Shown: positions 35,020-46,090, counted from the first letter of the stretch. The stretch: DNA of 58,000 nt from Adiantum capillus-veneris (GCA_014529385.2 CM043953.1:82749838-82807837); one strand, 5' to 3'. Made by a program: numbers and translations. Notes: generated by a model from the sequence alone, not told the origin.

Positions 35020-36144
35020 CTGATGATATAGAATGGTTCTATTATGTTAGGACATGCTGCATTTCAAATCCCATTTGATTTGGTCGAGCTGACATGCCGC
35101 TTTGGTCAGTTTTTGGTCGTAGGTCTTCGTGCACTGCTTGGTTTCTAGGGTTTTTTCTAGGGGCTGGGTTTAGACTAGCTACCTGCCGTACAAAATGGAT
35201 CATTGACGAGTAAAGAACTTATCCCTCATATCTCATGTGAGACACCGCTGAAAACGGTCAACTGTGGACTATGGAAAAGACGCACGAAAGAGGTCGAAAG
35301 CTCTCTCTGCAAAGTCCGCAAGTGGAAATGAGGTGATTTTAGCCTACCTTGGATATCTATACCCGGACTTCCCGAACCAATTTTCCAAGATTCCCCCGTT
35401 AGTCCTACTAGGCCGTGAAATCTTTGTTAGACTCAAAAATTTCCTTGATCGGATTCCTGTAGCTCATTCTGCAAGAATTTTGCAAAAGTAGGCTTGGCCG
35501 CCTAATTTAGGCATCCCGCTTTCATCTTCTGATTTCATTGAAAATTTTTGTTCTTGTCCGCCTTGTCTTTTTTATCACCATAGTGTCTTCCTTTTTTCCA
35601 TCTAAGCTTCCTTGCTATTTATTATTAATTTTTGACCTTTTATTTGAAAAAATCAAAGAAAATAGCACAATGCTCTAGAAATGTAAAGTGAAAATCCAAT
35701 AATTAAGAAAATCCATTGAAAAACACAGCTTTACTATTTTTTGTTGGATTTCTCTATTTTTAAATCTCATAATGAATAAAGATGATGAAAAATACCCAAA
35801 AACGAGTATTTTTTGATAGTATATACACTATTTACACTCATCGGGAAGATATTATTAGTGAGTTTTTCCTTGATGATGAGTTATAAGGACATTATCAGGT
35901 AATTTTACAAAAAAATCACACGTTAACATCAAACATTTTCCTCCCTCTTCAAACATTGCCCTTAATTACTTAGTACTTAGTGCCATTTACAATCGTGTCT
36001 ATGCATAGCCGTGGTTGGCTCTACCATGCTTTGAAGATCAATGCAATTCAAACCACTATGCTATGATAGAGGTGGGTCTTTAGTAATTAACTCAAGGGTT
36101 TCTGATGTCAAGGTTTGTTGTTGATGTCTTCCAAAGAGCAAATT
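35020..36144. other. No recognisable gene
   Basis: 35.5-36.0 kb is AT-rich and non-coding. A 75-codon plus frame (35264-35491) runs against the element's direction and is not supported by anything else. Confidence 0.4.
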
Positions 36145-36540
36145 TTATAGCTTGTGTGCTCTCTGTTTGATTGTACCATCAGGATGCTTTAGAACACTGA
36201 TTCTTGAGTTGTTGGTAGCACTTTTGTTTGTTGTCGAGCTTTTTCTCGCCATTGATAGATTGATTTGCTTGTTGCTGTATGGTGTGGTGGAGTCTTTTGA
36301 GACTTTACTCGCCATTTCTTGATTGGTTTTACAGTTTGTGGAGAAGATAAGTGCTCCTTTTTCTTCCAAACTAATTTCATGCTAGGTTCCTTACTCGGAG
36401 ATGCTCGTCTCTGTGTTTTAACCCTTGGAACCTTCTTTTGTTTTGTCGGTGAAGTTCTAGGCACCCAGATCTGAATCGGCTTATCCTTAAGCTGTGCTTT
36501 TGGTAACCAAATTTGCCTTACTCCTTGTATGCTACTTGTA
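36145..36540 (-). pseudogene. Basic region with repeated tryptophan motifs
   Basis: Minus frame from about 36530 reads QIWLPKAQLKDKPIQIWVPR, then LVWKKKE, IKKWRVKSQ and YQWREKARQ. A tryptophan-centred basic motif thus recurs about every 20-35 residues in a lysine/serine/threonine-rich, likely disordered chain. It follows the second retropepsin domain directly. An RNA- or DNA-binding spacer is plausible but inferred. Confidence 0.45.
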
Positions 36541-36649
36541 GCATTTTCTTATCAAGGGGATGGAGAACATTGACTACTTCGTGGTTTGGTCTGCTAATTT
36601 ATTCTTTTCCATTCCTCCTTGCTCGGTGAAACTGGAACAATGAGTTGCC

Positions 36650-36990
36650 CGCCTTTATGTGATAGCTTTAGTTGATATGTATCCCAATCTGGTATAGCTT
36701 TGTATGTTTGCATCTAGGGAATTCCAAGAATCATCGTCTCATTCATGTGTTCATCTCGTAAGCATACAAGCTGATGAGGACATGAGCATCCATGTACTAT
36801 CACGTTCAAGTTGACTACTCCCAATGTTGGGGTTGGGTTCTTGTTACATCCTTTGATTGTCGCTATTCTTGCTCTGTCAATGCTTGACTTGTTGCCTTCT
36901 TGTACGTGGAATAACTTACTGCATTTACTCTAGCTCTTGTGTCGACTAAGGCATTGGTGCTATGATTTTTGAGTTGTACTTTGATGCGCA
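36650..36990 (-). pseudogene. Second retropepsin-like aspartic protease domain, fused to integrase
   Basis: The minus strand reads NALVDTRARVNAVSYSTYKK, then after one stop and frame change IKGCNKNPTPTLGVVNLNVI, MNETMILGIP-stop and YKAIPDWDTYQLKLS. This is the retropepsin layout: A-L-V-D-T-G-A at the active site, a central hydrophobic strand, then I-L-G-x-P-W before the end. The active-site glycine is Arg (G to A change) and the W of ILGxPW is lost to a stop. It continues without a stop from the integrase C-terminal ORF (37402-36863), so it is a 3' addition and not the normal protease, which is at 41677-42069. Confidence 0.7.
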
Positions 36991-37029
36991 AGTCCATTCC
37001 GTCTAACCAGTCATCATCTTTTGAAACTG

Positions 37030-38422
37030 CATCTTTAGGTAATTCCCATTGTCGGTCATCTATTTCCAGAGTGTTGATGGGAATCGGTATCTGTTGATTC
37101 TTGAGAGAAGCTTTCCTTTTGAGTACCCGAAGCCGAGCTTCCTCTTGGGCTTCATCAATAACCTGCTGTCGTTTAATCTTCCTCTGCTTAGCTACATGCA
37201 CTCTTTCTAGCAATTCATTAATTAGCGGCAAATCGTATTTCTTTAAACGACATCCACTAATCCAATTAGCCATTGGTTCACCATCTAGGGTGGACAATTT
37301 TACTGCTCCACTTGGATCAGATACATCTTCAATGATAAACGATCCATGTCCCTTTTTGTTAGACTTGGGAATGTATTGCTTAAGGGAATAGACTAAAACC
37401 AAGTCCCCTTCCTTGAAGATTTTTGTGATTAAGTGGGAATCAAAAAACTATTTTTGTTTCCTCTTTTGTGCATAGATGTGAGCTATAGTAGTTAGCTTTT
37501 GCTCATCTAGATTTTCCAAATCTTCAAGTCTTTCTGACAATTCATGTCCAGTCCACTCAAGATTTCTTGCTACCCTTAATGTAGGCAATAGAAATCCTAT
37601 TGGCAGTATGGCATCAAGACCATAAACAAGGTTAAAGGGTGTAGCATTTAAAGCTATTTTGAATGAAACTCTATAAGCCCACAGAGTAGCATGGAGATTC
37701 ATTTCCTAGTATGTCCTTCCTGAACTAACTACTTAAGTCAGCACCGAGCTAAGAATTTTATTTGTATACTCAGCTTGTCTGTTTGCTTGTGGGTGATAAG
37801 GAGATGATTTGTTATGGATGACCATAAACTCATTAAGCAAATACTCGATTACCTCATTGAGGAAAGGAGTTCCCCGATCACTGACAATTTCTATTGATAG
37901 TCCATATCTTGTGAATACATACTCATATAAGAATGCAATAGTGGTTCTCGCATCATTCTTTTGAGTTGCTTTAGCCTCGTCGGCCCACTTAGTCAAATAG
38001 TCCGTAGCTACAATGATATACTGAGCTTGGGTTCTATAAGCAGGCGGCTGTATTGGTCCAACAAAATATATACCCCATTCTGTGAAAGCTCTAGCCCACA
38101 TCATTGGTCTTAAGGGCATGCTATCTACTTGTGTTGGCATTTTTGCTTGTTGACAAGCATCACACCTTAGACCATATTCTTCAGCATCTGTAAAAAGTGT
38201 TGGCCACCATATGCCTGCCATCAAGATTGCTCTTGCAGTGGTCTCACTAGAAAAGTGACCTCCATCTAATCCAGCATGTGTTTGTTCTATAATCAAAATA
38301 TACTCGTCTTCATTTGCAGAAAGACACAAATATTGATCTTTACCTCTCCAATACATTTGGTTCCCAATAAAAGAATAGTCTCTTGCTTCAGTTTCAATTG
38401 CTCTTTGATGGGGTTTACTCAT
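37030..38422 (-). pseudogene. Ty3/gypsy integrase with C-terminal domain
   Basis: Frames 38422-37733, 37702-37448 and 37402 on. Zinc-binding HHCC (THAGLDGGHF...RCDACQQAK), catalytic core (FTEWGIYFVGPIQP, IVATDYLTKWADEAKATQKN, IEIVSDRGTPFLNEVI, HPQANRQAEYTNKIL), then LWAYRVSFKIALNATPFNLV and a C-terminal domain (GHGSFIIEDVSDPSGAVKLS, NWISGCRLKKYDLPL). The first catalytic Asp (usually in W..DF.GP) is Tyr and the G of GQ.E is Arg. Two frame breaks occur near 37.71 and 37.43 kb. Integrase inserts the cDNA; this copy cannot. Confidence 0.9.
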
Positions 38423-38857
38423 ATCCTCAAGAAATGTTTGGCTTGATAAGTAAGTAAAGATAGTTACTCTACCTAGGAAGAGGTGACATTTGAAACAATG
38501 TTACATGAGGTATGGGTGTTTGTTTTTGACATTGAGGACAATCCTTTACAAAAGATCGAACATCACTCCTCATAGTCGGCCAAAATACATTAAGTCTCAA
38601 GATTCGTTGCATAGTTTAGTCTTCCGCAAAGTGAAGTCCTGCTATGGTAACATGTGCTTGGCTCAGGTACTGTTGTTTTTATTAAGGATTAATGTATAAG
38701 AGCAATATCCCATCTCGATTTCTTTTGTATAGCCTACCAGCTAGTAATTGATACATAGCCGATTGCTTGATTAAACCGATCGTAATAGGAAGTGGTATTC
38801 GTGAATCCACTTGAGCTATTGTCATCAATGACACAATGTTTTTTGACCATTGAGGTA

Positions 38858-39506
38858 TCATCTCCATGAGAATAAATAGGCATCTGGTAGATCATCATCT
38901 ACCCCTTTAGGTGATTCTCCTAAAACAATCCTTGACAAATGATCTACTCGTTGATGTGTAGTGCCCTTTTTTACAACCACAATGAAATCAAATTCCAGAA
39001 GAATGATAAACCATCTCACTATTCTTCCTGTACTGCATGGCTTGTTGACCAAATACAACAAAACGTGGTGGTCTACAAAGAACACAAACTTTTTGGCTAA
39101 TAGGTAATGTCTATACATTTTAACAGCATAGATCATTCCTAATCCTTCCCTTTTGGTGTGGGTGTAACTCTTTTCCACCATGTTCAATTGTCGGGCTATT
39201 ATAAGAAATAGGAAAGTCAATTTTTCGGTCTCCTGATTGAGCTAGTATACAACCGATAGAAAAATTGGAAGCATCTACATGTACGTGGAATATCTTATTC
39301 CAATCTGGTGCTTCTAATATTGGAGATGAGGTGACAGCTTGCTTAAGCTTCTTGAAGGATTCTTCACATGCTTCCATCCATTCAAAGTGTGTAATCAAGC
39401 TATACGTGGGTTTTGCAATTATAGTGTACATGTAGATGAACCGTCGGCAATATCCACAATGCCCCATGAAGGCTTGTACCCCCTTGATTGTTGTTGGTTT
39501 AGGCAA
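38858..39506 (-). pseudogene. RNase H domain and RT connection
   Basis: Minus frames 39506-39120 and 39220-38858: IKGVQAFMGHCGYCRRFIYM, FKKLKQAVTSSPILEAPDWN, FHVHVDASNFSIGCILAQSG, then EGLGMIYAVKMYRHYLLAKK, VFFVDHHVLLYLVNKPCSTG and RVDHLSR. These are the connection and RNase H parts of gypsy pol in order. One frameshift near 39.2 kb separates them. 38423-38857 is the linker to integrase and is only partly open. Confidence 0.85.
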
Positions 39507-39539
39507 ATGAGCAATGACATGATCTTCTCAATATCATTA

Positions 39540-40219
39540 GCTATGCCATTTTTAGATACTATATGTCAAAGAAATTTTCCTTGTCGACCCATGAATGTGC
39601 ACTTTTCAGGATTTAAGCAAATCCTATAAAGTCTACATTTTTTGAATACCTTTTTGAGGTGTTCAAAATGATCAGCTTGGATTGATGAATGTACACATAG
39701 ATCATTCATATATACTTCTAAGAATTTTCTAATATATTCTTTAAAAGCATGGCTCATCAACCTTTGAAATGTGGTTGGAGCATTAGTTAACCCAATAGGC
39801 AAAATTACCCCATTCTGTTGCAAAAGCAGTTTTATGCTGATCTTTTGGGTCAACCAAAATTTGATTGTATCTCGAAAAGCCGTCTAAGAAGCTATAAGCT
39901 TCTTTTCATGCAACTCGTTCTAAAACATGCTCAGTGATTGAAAGAGGAAAGTTGTCTCTAATCGTAGCTACGGTTGCTTTTTTGAGGTTAAAACCCCCTT
40001 GTAATTTTTCATTCTTCTTGGTAATACCACAATTGAAGACACCCAATCTGTGTGTTCAATTTCGTAAATGAATTCGGCTTCCTTTAGTTTTTCAATCTCT
40101 TCTTTTATCTTCATGGCAAATGTTCCATCATACGTATATGGCCTTTGTCTGCTTGGTTTCGCATCATCTCTCATGCGTATGGTATGTTGATAGATTTCTG
40201 GATCAGCCACCCTTGACAT
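39540..40219 (-). pseudogene. Reverse transcriptase
   Basis: Minus frames: HTIRMRDDAKPSRQRPYTYD, IEKLKEAEFIYEIEHTDWVS, then after shifts FLDGFSRYNQILVDPKDQHK, KTAFATEWGNFAYW, APTTFQRLMSHAFKEYIRKF, EVYMNDLCVHSS and LNPEKCTFMGRQGKFL. The YxDD box reads YMND, so the first catalytic Asp of the box is lost (G to A change). Several stops. In life it copies element RNA into cDNA. Confidence 0.92.
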
Positions 40220-41676
40220 CCTTGCCCGAGGAGGTCACCTAATAAAAATGTAACCTATCACGTGAGTTCAACAGAAGGGTATGTAAAGTTCTTGAAACTT
40301 GCATAAATATATATAGAAGGACATTATTTTTTCAAATTTGAAAAAAACTTACAGATTTTAAAAGAAAAGGGTACATTATATTCCTAACAAAATTCGCAGA
40401 TAAGGGGTTCTAAAAACATGTCTTGAACACACATGATATGGTAGTTTTACACATAGTGAACCCCCCGAGGATCATTGTAAGACCAAGCAAAGATATCTCG
40501 ATATTCCTTTAGCAAGCTTAGAAAAACCTCTTCTTCTTCTTCTATTAGGTCATTCGCAATGTAAACAAGTCTAGGCTCTTCTCCCAATTTAGCCAAGTCT
40601 ATCATTTTAGCATTTTTAGGCCCTTCTTAAGACTCTCCCTATTTCCGTAGTTCCTTAACAGGTTGTTCGGCTATGATTTTTCAATCTTGGAGAGTATCCT
40701 TTTCGTAATGGGATGGAACACTCATTACATCCTTACCATCTTCTTTCATGGTCTCCATTTCGGTCGTATATATCTCCTTTAGAGCTTTTTCAACTCTTGA
40801 TATTTCTTTTTTCGCTCAATTTGGGTCATGAGTGGTTTCTTATCCTGTGGGTTTTCTTGAGTACCCTTCCTTGTTTTCCTCGATTTTTGAGACATTTTTG
40901 AATATTTTTTTTTAGAATATCTGCCAGTGATTTTGTCCTTGACACAATCATTTGCATCTATCTGCATCAGGATTTGTGTTCTATTGGAGACTAATGACAT
41001 AGGTCGTGTTTTCACAATTCTGGTGTCTCTTTTTCGTTTATACCATTTTTGTCTTCTTGATTTCTTGTTTGGAAAATCAAAAAAAAAATCCTCCCTCCTT
41101 TTAAGAGTAGCTTACCTCTCATATGTTCTTTTTCTGACCCGAAACTTTTGAGGTAGCTGAGTGTTCATCTAAGTCATCAATTGCATCGTAGTAGAGGTCA
41201 GAAAAGACTTATTGAGCTTTCATTAAGTCCTTGGGTTCCTCATTTTTGTCTTCAATGTTGAGGATTGAAATCATTTGGATGGGAATTATGTCGTAACCAT
41301 CCTCATTGGAAAATTGAGTAGGCATAGAGGTATTCACACATACATCCATTGTCGCTAAAATTTGAGTCCACTCAAATGGCTCAAACAAATGCTCTGGAAA
41401 GGTTTCAGGTACACAGGCTTTGTCTGTGCAGTCCCTTTCTAGGATACATTCTTCTCGTCTTAAGCTTCCATTTTCTCAAGCTCCACACATCCAAATAGGA
41501 GTGTCTTTGTTTAACCAAGATGGAAACTTAATTTCAGCCAAAGAGACTAAATCAAACTCTTATATGGGTGTTTTGAAGACATCTCTATAAGTGTGATCTT
41601 TTAGATTTACTCTTGTTATAGATCCCACTTGCTTCAAGTATATATAATTTTTTTCCCAATTTTGGATAAGTTGTAC
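40220..41676 (-). other. Protease-RT linker of the large element
   Basis: Lysine-rich minus frame 41015-40779 (KKKYSKMSQKSRKTRKGTQE) and scattered open pieces. This stretch of pol has no catalytic domain in known elements and is decayed here. Confidence 0.45.
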
Positions 41677-42069
41677 CTATAGCATGAAATGTCTTCCCAA
41701 TATGAATTCATAGTTCAGTTTTTTCCCAAAGTCTACTATGGAAAAAGTGTATTGATATTCAATTCCACAGGAATTGACTATCACCTTTTCAAGCAGCCCT
41801 AATGGTCTCTCAATGTGTCCGTCAGTCAATTGCAATTTCATTCGGGTTTGTCTACTGGCGGGTTGTCCCCATGATTCCCATACTACTTTTGTGGCTATGG
41901 CTATACCTACTCCACTATCCAGTATTGCCATGGTTTCAATGTCATTATATTTCACTGAGAGGGTGGTGTTTCCTTCTTCCCCTTCATAATATTCTCCGAC
42001 TTTGTTCATGGGAACTATTCGAATCTCTTTGTTGTCCATTTCGTTTTTCAATTTTCCCAGATTTTTCAA
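41677..42069 (-). pseudogene. Retropepsin domain 1, in its usual place between gag and RT
   Basis: Minus frame reads YNDIETMAILDSGVGIAIAT, VVWESWGQPASRQT, MKLQLTDGHIERPLGLLEKV and LNYEFILGRHFML. Active-site DSG (in place of DTG) and ILGR.FM are retropepsin landmarks; HF replaces the usual PF or PW. It is distinct in sequence from the second domain at 36650-36990, so the two are not a recent duplication. Confidence 0.8.
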
Positions 42070-42199
42070 GATTCAACCCGTTATCCCCACCTTCTCTAGG
42101 GTTTTTTGTAGATCATTCCATAAGTATGGTCTGAGTTTTAACCGTTCTCCCAAGGTAAGAGAGCATTGGATGGGTGTAGACATGATTGTATGAACGGGA

Positions 42200-42810
42200 A
42201 AACAAATCACATCCGTTGCAGCATCAAATAACATCCAAACGTAGAAAGACTTCTAGGACAAGTTTATAAGACCTAAACACACATGCTTATGGTCTTAAAC
42301 CCCAATTCAGGTCAAGTTCCAAAATCGCAATTATTAACAGCAGAGTGGATTTTTGAACTATTCATTTTTGACATAGAATGCATCTAAATGCTTAGCAATA
42401 ATGCCCCAATACTCCGCCTATGCTTAGTTTTTGCTTTGAAAGTGTAAATTCCTAGTTATGATGAAATTAAGTGGTGGGTCGGCGACACCAAAAGCTATGA
42501 ATTACTATGAACTACTTACGTCAATGAGTAGAGCTCTTACCTGGAAACAGCGCCAAACGTGGGATGAATGTCTACCCTCGTCATCCTAGAGAGAACCATG
42601 ATTAATTTGTCAATCCATGGGACGAAGCTGATTCAACTAGTGCATAGAGGCTACCAGAGGTTGTCAATCTCTTGGAAAACAACTAACAGCTCGTATCTAA
42701 CTCAAGATACACTCAAGTGACTGAAATCACCAAAAGCCAATTGCTCATTGGCAAACAAATCACAACCGTTGCAACATCAAATGACATCCAAATGTAATGA
42801 AACTTCTAGG
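42200..42810 (-). mobile_element. Mini-insertion with R-U5-PBS-spacer-U3-R order
   Basis: The minus strand reads R (42810-42753), U5 to about 42559, a PBS-like tggcgctgtttccagg (about 42557-42542), a spacer of about 55-70 nt, an LTR start TGTCGCCGACC (42487 down), U3, and R again (42257-42200). The two 58-bp R copies match at 50 of 58 positions. The continuous U3-R-U5 relative at 15759-16113 fixes which part is which. It interrupts the gag-protease frame of the host element. Confidence 0.6.
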
Positions 42811-44809
42811 GTTTGTTCAGCTCTTTTTACTTGAGTGGCCTTACACACTATGGATTCATCTTCCTTATCTCCGAAGTAAGAAGGTAATGTTTTCAAGGTC
42901 AACGGTTTTGACATTCCTGAAGCTTCAGATCCACAATCCCCGTACAAGGATTGTACATCCATGATCATACCAGAAGGTAGGTTATCTAACCAGACTTCCT
43001 CTATAGGAGCTGATTTTTGAGTTAGGCTCCCATCATTGATCTCTCTAACCTTCTCCCATAAGTGTCTTGGCCAGTCTTCCTCTATGAATGGAATTCCGTC
43101 TAAGGCATCTTCGCTATTCGGTATTATAAGTTCTCATTCTTTTGTTTCAAGGTGGGTTTCTGCCACCACTTTATGTTTTTCTTTTGTTTCTTTTACCACA
43201 AGATCTTCAGGTTTTGCAACACTTTCAAGCTTGTGTTTTTGTTTTTCCAGCATTTCTTGCGTGATTCTTTTCAAATTTTGATAAGCTTCCAGCTTAGCTA
43301 CTTCCATCTCTGGAGAAGGATAGTTTTTTAATTTTTTTTCCATGTTTTGTCTTGATTTAAGTCCTGCTTGGTAGGCTTCCAAGGCGGCATTAATAGGCTC
43401 AAAAATTTTATCAACCAGAATAGATCCTCTAGATTTCACGGTTGTTTCCTTGATTTCACTTCCAATTTTTTTCAACTTTTCCTGGAATAGCTTTTCTACT
43501 TTCTTCTCGATTTCAACCCGTTGTTTTTGTTTTCTCATCTCATATCTTTTGCTTCTGCTCCTTTTGATTCTTTGAGAGAAAACTTTCATGTTTTTCGAAT
43601 CATCAGAGGAGTTGTGTTTCATTTTCTTGGCCTGGGCTCTAGTGATTACCTTGATTGGAGCAATTGGTTCACTCTCTGATAAGCTACTAGATATCACTTG
43701 GACTACGTTTATTACTATTTTACCCTTGTTCAAAGGATTTTTTAAACAATCATCCGAATAGTGTCCTCCATTTTTGCAACATTGTATGCAATAGGCTTCA
43801 ACTGTTTTAAGGTTTTTGTCAGGCTCTGGAAATTCATTTTTCCAATGGTCATCAGCACCACAATTATAACAGTTTCCTGTTCTTGGCTTAATCATGGGTC
43901 TTACCATGGGAGGTCTGACACCTTGATTAGCTACATAATACATTGGTGTGAGCTCTAGTGGAGCATAAGTCACGGTTTCTTCCATTGGTGGTGGATGTGA
44001 ATTATACAAATCTCCTTCTACCACTACTTTAGATGGACTAGGCTCTGCATAGGGTGTAGCAGATACTAATGCTTGTTCATCTATGTCTCCTTCAAAATGC
44101 ATGTACTTTACAGGCACTGCATTATGTCCTGGGTACGGCGATTCCCAACACAAGTTGAGGTCTTTCCATCCCATCGGTGGTCTTTGAGCTTGGGCCATAT
44201 TAGACTGATATCTGTACATGGGTTGTCCTTGTGGCCTCATGGGCATGTACTGAACATTCCCATCATACTTTAGTCTAAAGTAGCACTCGTGGGTCTCATG
44301 GTTGGTCCATTTACCCTCAATTGCACACCATTTTTATGGCCTAACTGGTTGTCCTTGTTGAGGTGTCCCTTGTCTTGGTCCCCTCATAGGTGCTTTTTGC
44401 ATGTTGTTCATCATGTCGTTCATCCTTTTAAGCATGCCTTCTATGCCTGAAAGTGGTGCTGCAACACTTGTGCTGGTTTAGTGGATGATGTTTTCTCGCT
44501 TTGGTTATCCTTATGGACATCTTCTTTGCTGAAAATATCACAATTGTATCCTAAGTCGATAGCATCTGACACACACTCTTCTAGGGTTGTATGCTTTTTA
44601 CTATAGAGTATAGCATGAAGAGTCTTTTTTTAGGAGCCTCTAGAAACAAGGATACAAGTCGTTCTTATGCAGGTATCTCTAGCCCTGGGCATCTGGCAAT
44701 GTATTGTTTCATTTGAGTTGCACAATCCCTAACAGACTCACTATGTTTTTGTTTAAAGTTGTAGATTTGAGCTACTGTATTATGTTTGATCCCCATTTTG
44801 GAACAAGCA
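42811..44809 (-). pseudogene. gag of the large element, 5' end missing
   Basis: From 44809 down: a capsid part (IYNFKQKHSESVRDCATQMK, QYIARCPGLEIP, SKKHTTLEECVSDAIDLGYN), then ORF 44246-43134. That has a proline-rich start, zinc knuckle 1 (CYNCGADDHWKNEF, last Cys replaced by Phe), knuckle 2 (CIQCCKNGGHYSDDC), a basic, likely nuclear-targeting stretch (RIKRSRSKRYEMRKQKQR) and a long coiled-coil tail. 42968-42777 continues it. Stops near 44680 and 44400. Gag packages the element RNA. Confidence 0.85.
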
Positions 44810-44962
44810 TGTCAGGACAACTGCAAGGCCGGACTAGACAAGGGCAAGGCCGGGCTAGGCAATGTGGAAAGGGATTCCAACTAGGGAAAAGGGCCAGGGG
44901 CCATACTATATAGTGGGTGGTTGGGTGGTGGACTCCTAAGTTCTAGTTCCCCTTGTCTAACA
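44810..44962 (+). mobile_element. Very short (153-bp) LTR, TRIM-like
   Basis: It begins TGTCAGGACAACTGC exactly where the minus-strand gag frame stops making sense and ends TGTCTAACA directly before a Met-type PBS. Its size is in the range of TRIM elements. No second LTR was found downstream, so the element is truncated or the LTR start is misplaced (an alternative start is TGTTTGATCC at 44783). Confidence 0.55.
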
Positions 44963-44983
44963 TTGGTATCAAGAGCTTGGTTC
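44963..44983 (+). other. Primer binding site, initiator tRNA-Met type
   Basis: ttggtatcaagagcttggtt matches the iMet PBS with one inserted A. Position 0-1 nt after the LTR CA end is standard. Confidence 0.8.
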
Positions 44984-45455
44984 TTTTTTGGGAAAGGCAT
45001 AGCCGTGGAGGAGGGGATCCACACAACCTTGCATGAGCAAGTTGCATGTCAGGGTCACCAAATCGTGGAACACCTCTCCTGTGAGGAAGACGATAGGCAG
45101 GCAGTCCGTGGGGAACCCCCCTTGCAAGGAGGAGCCGTCGAGGTGGACCTGCGTCAAAATCACCCCATGCGGGCTATACGGCTGCTCGCGGGTGGGGGGA
45201 GCATTTTACGACCTTGGGCCCAAGCCCCTAGCTCACCTCAATTTGGCCGCCATGCCAGTTTCCTTGCTCACGTGCTGCTCTGAGCGGCCATAGACACTGT
45301 GTGCTTGTTTTTTTCCCACTACATGGGCGCCCAACCCCCTTGGGGGTTAGTGGCCACACCCTATTTTCAACAACAAGGGGAGGTACCCACAGTGGGGTAC
45401 CCCACCCCCTTTCTCGTGTGCGGATTCGCCAAGGTCCGGAGAGGTGCGGCATCTC
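44984..45455. other. GC-rich segment, no gene recognised
   Basis: It differs in composition from the AT-rich flanks and is open in several frames on both strands, which GC-richness explains. It may be the internal region of the TRIM-like element. Confidence 0.4.
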
Positions 45456-45458
45456 GAC

Positions 45459-46090
45459 ATGGCCAGCACAAACTTCGAGCACCAAATTCTCAGTGTATTA
45501 CCGGCAGAAACTCAGATATTTAAGAAAACCATTTTGACGCGAGTTCAAAGTACAATTACCTTTCAAAAGCAATTAACAATTGCAAGTATAATTGATTCGA
45601 CTACGAAGGAATTGCGTAATACCCTAAACGGTGGACAATTTGAATCGATTTCCACCGGGATATTATCGATTTTGACGGAATTAGCAAGGCTTATTACACT
45701 TTGCGAGTGCTCTCAATCTCAGAGATTAAGGACGCAGCAATACGATGGAACTTCAAATTTTTTGAGGGGCTTATACCTCGGGTTATTCAACAATTGAAAG
45801 CCAGCCAGGAGCCTCCGTATAAATTATGACTGATTCGAACATCAGCACATGATTGACGACGCACGGCTTTGCATGCACGGTATTCCAATACAAGAATGGA
45901 ACCAAGGTAACCGCTTTCATTTTTTTTTTTATCAAGTTGATTACCCTCATGGTTTATACAGGGCGGCAACATTGCCTAGAAGTAATGGTCAATAACGCTA
46001 TCACTAGTATTTCCACGAGAAAGACTCCGGGGAAGGGTGGTAATGAACACAGCCGATGTAGTCCAAAGTTGGGTTCCTGCTTTTGTACTA
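45459..46090 (+). pseudogene. Unidentified broken coding remnant, left half
   Basis: Three successive plus frames look like one protein with frameshifts: from ATG 45459 MASTNFEHQILSVLPAETQI; then ISEIKDAAIRWNFKFFEGLI; then from about 45851 IPIQEWNQGNRFHFFFYQVD and YPHGLYRAATLPRSNG. Aromatic-rich, well-formed protein sequence, unlike gag or pol. Family unknown; a host gene or an old viral insertion are both possible. The outer LTR element is inserted at 46090, and similar coding continues at 57339. Confidence 0.45.

Larger units (their letters stand above)
32238..44809 (-). mobile_element. Large degraded Ty3/gypsy element with a second protease and 3' ORFs
   Basis: Minus-strand order: gag (44809 to 42811), protease (42069), RT (40219), RNase H (39506), integrase (38422), integrase C-terminus fused to a second retropepsin-like domain (37402-36650), a basic W-motif region, then further ORFs to 32238. 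The gag-pro-RT-RH-IN order defines Ty3/gypsy. Extra ORFs and a tandem-repeat-bearing 3' region recall the Tat/Ogre/Athila group. No LTR pair was found; the 5' end is cut at 44810 by another LTR. All enzymatic domains carry stops or lost key residues. Confidence 0.7.

Noticed and set aside
35264-35491. 75-codon plus-strand ORF
   Set aside because: Opposite to all neighbouring coding, no recognisable motif, and of a length expected by chance.
42253-42810. The 58-bp repeats at 42.2 and 42.75 kb as a simple target-site duplication
   Set aside because: The homologous segment at 15979-16040 lies between U3-like and U5-like sequence, so it behaves as the R region of an LTR.
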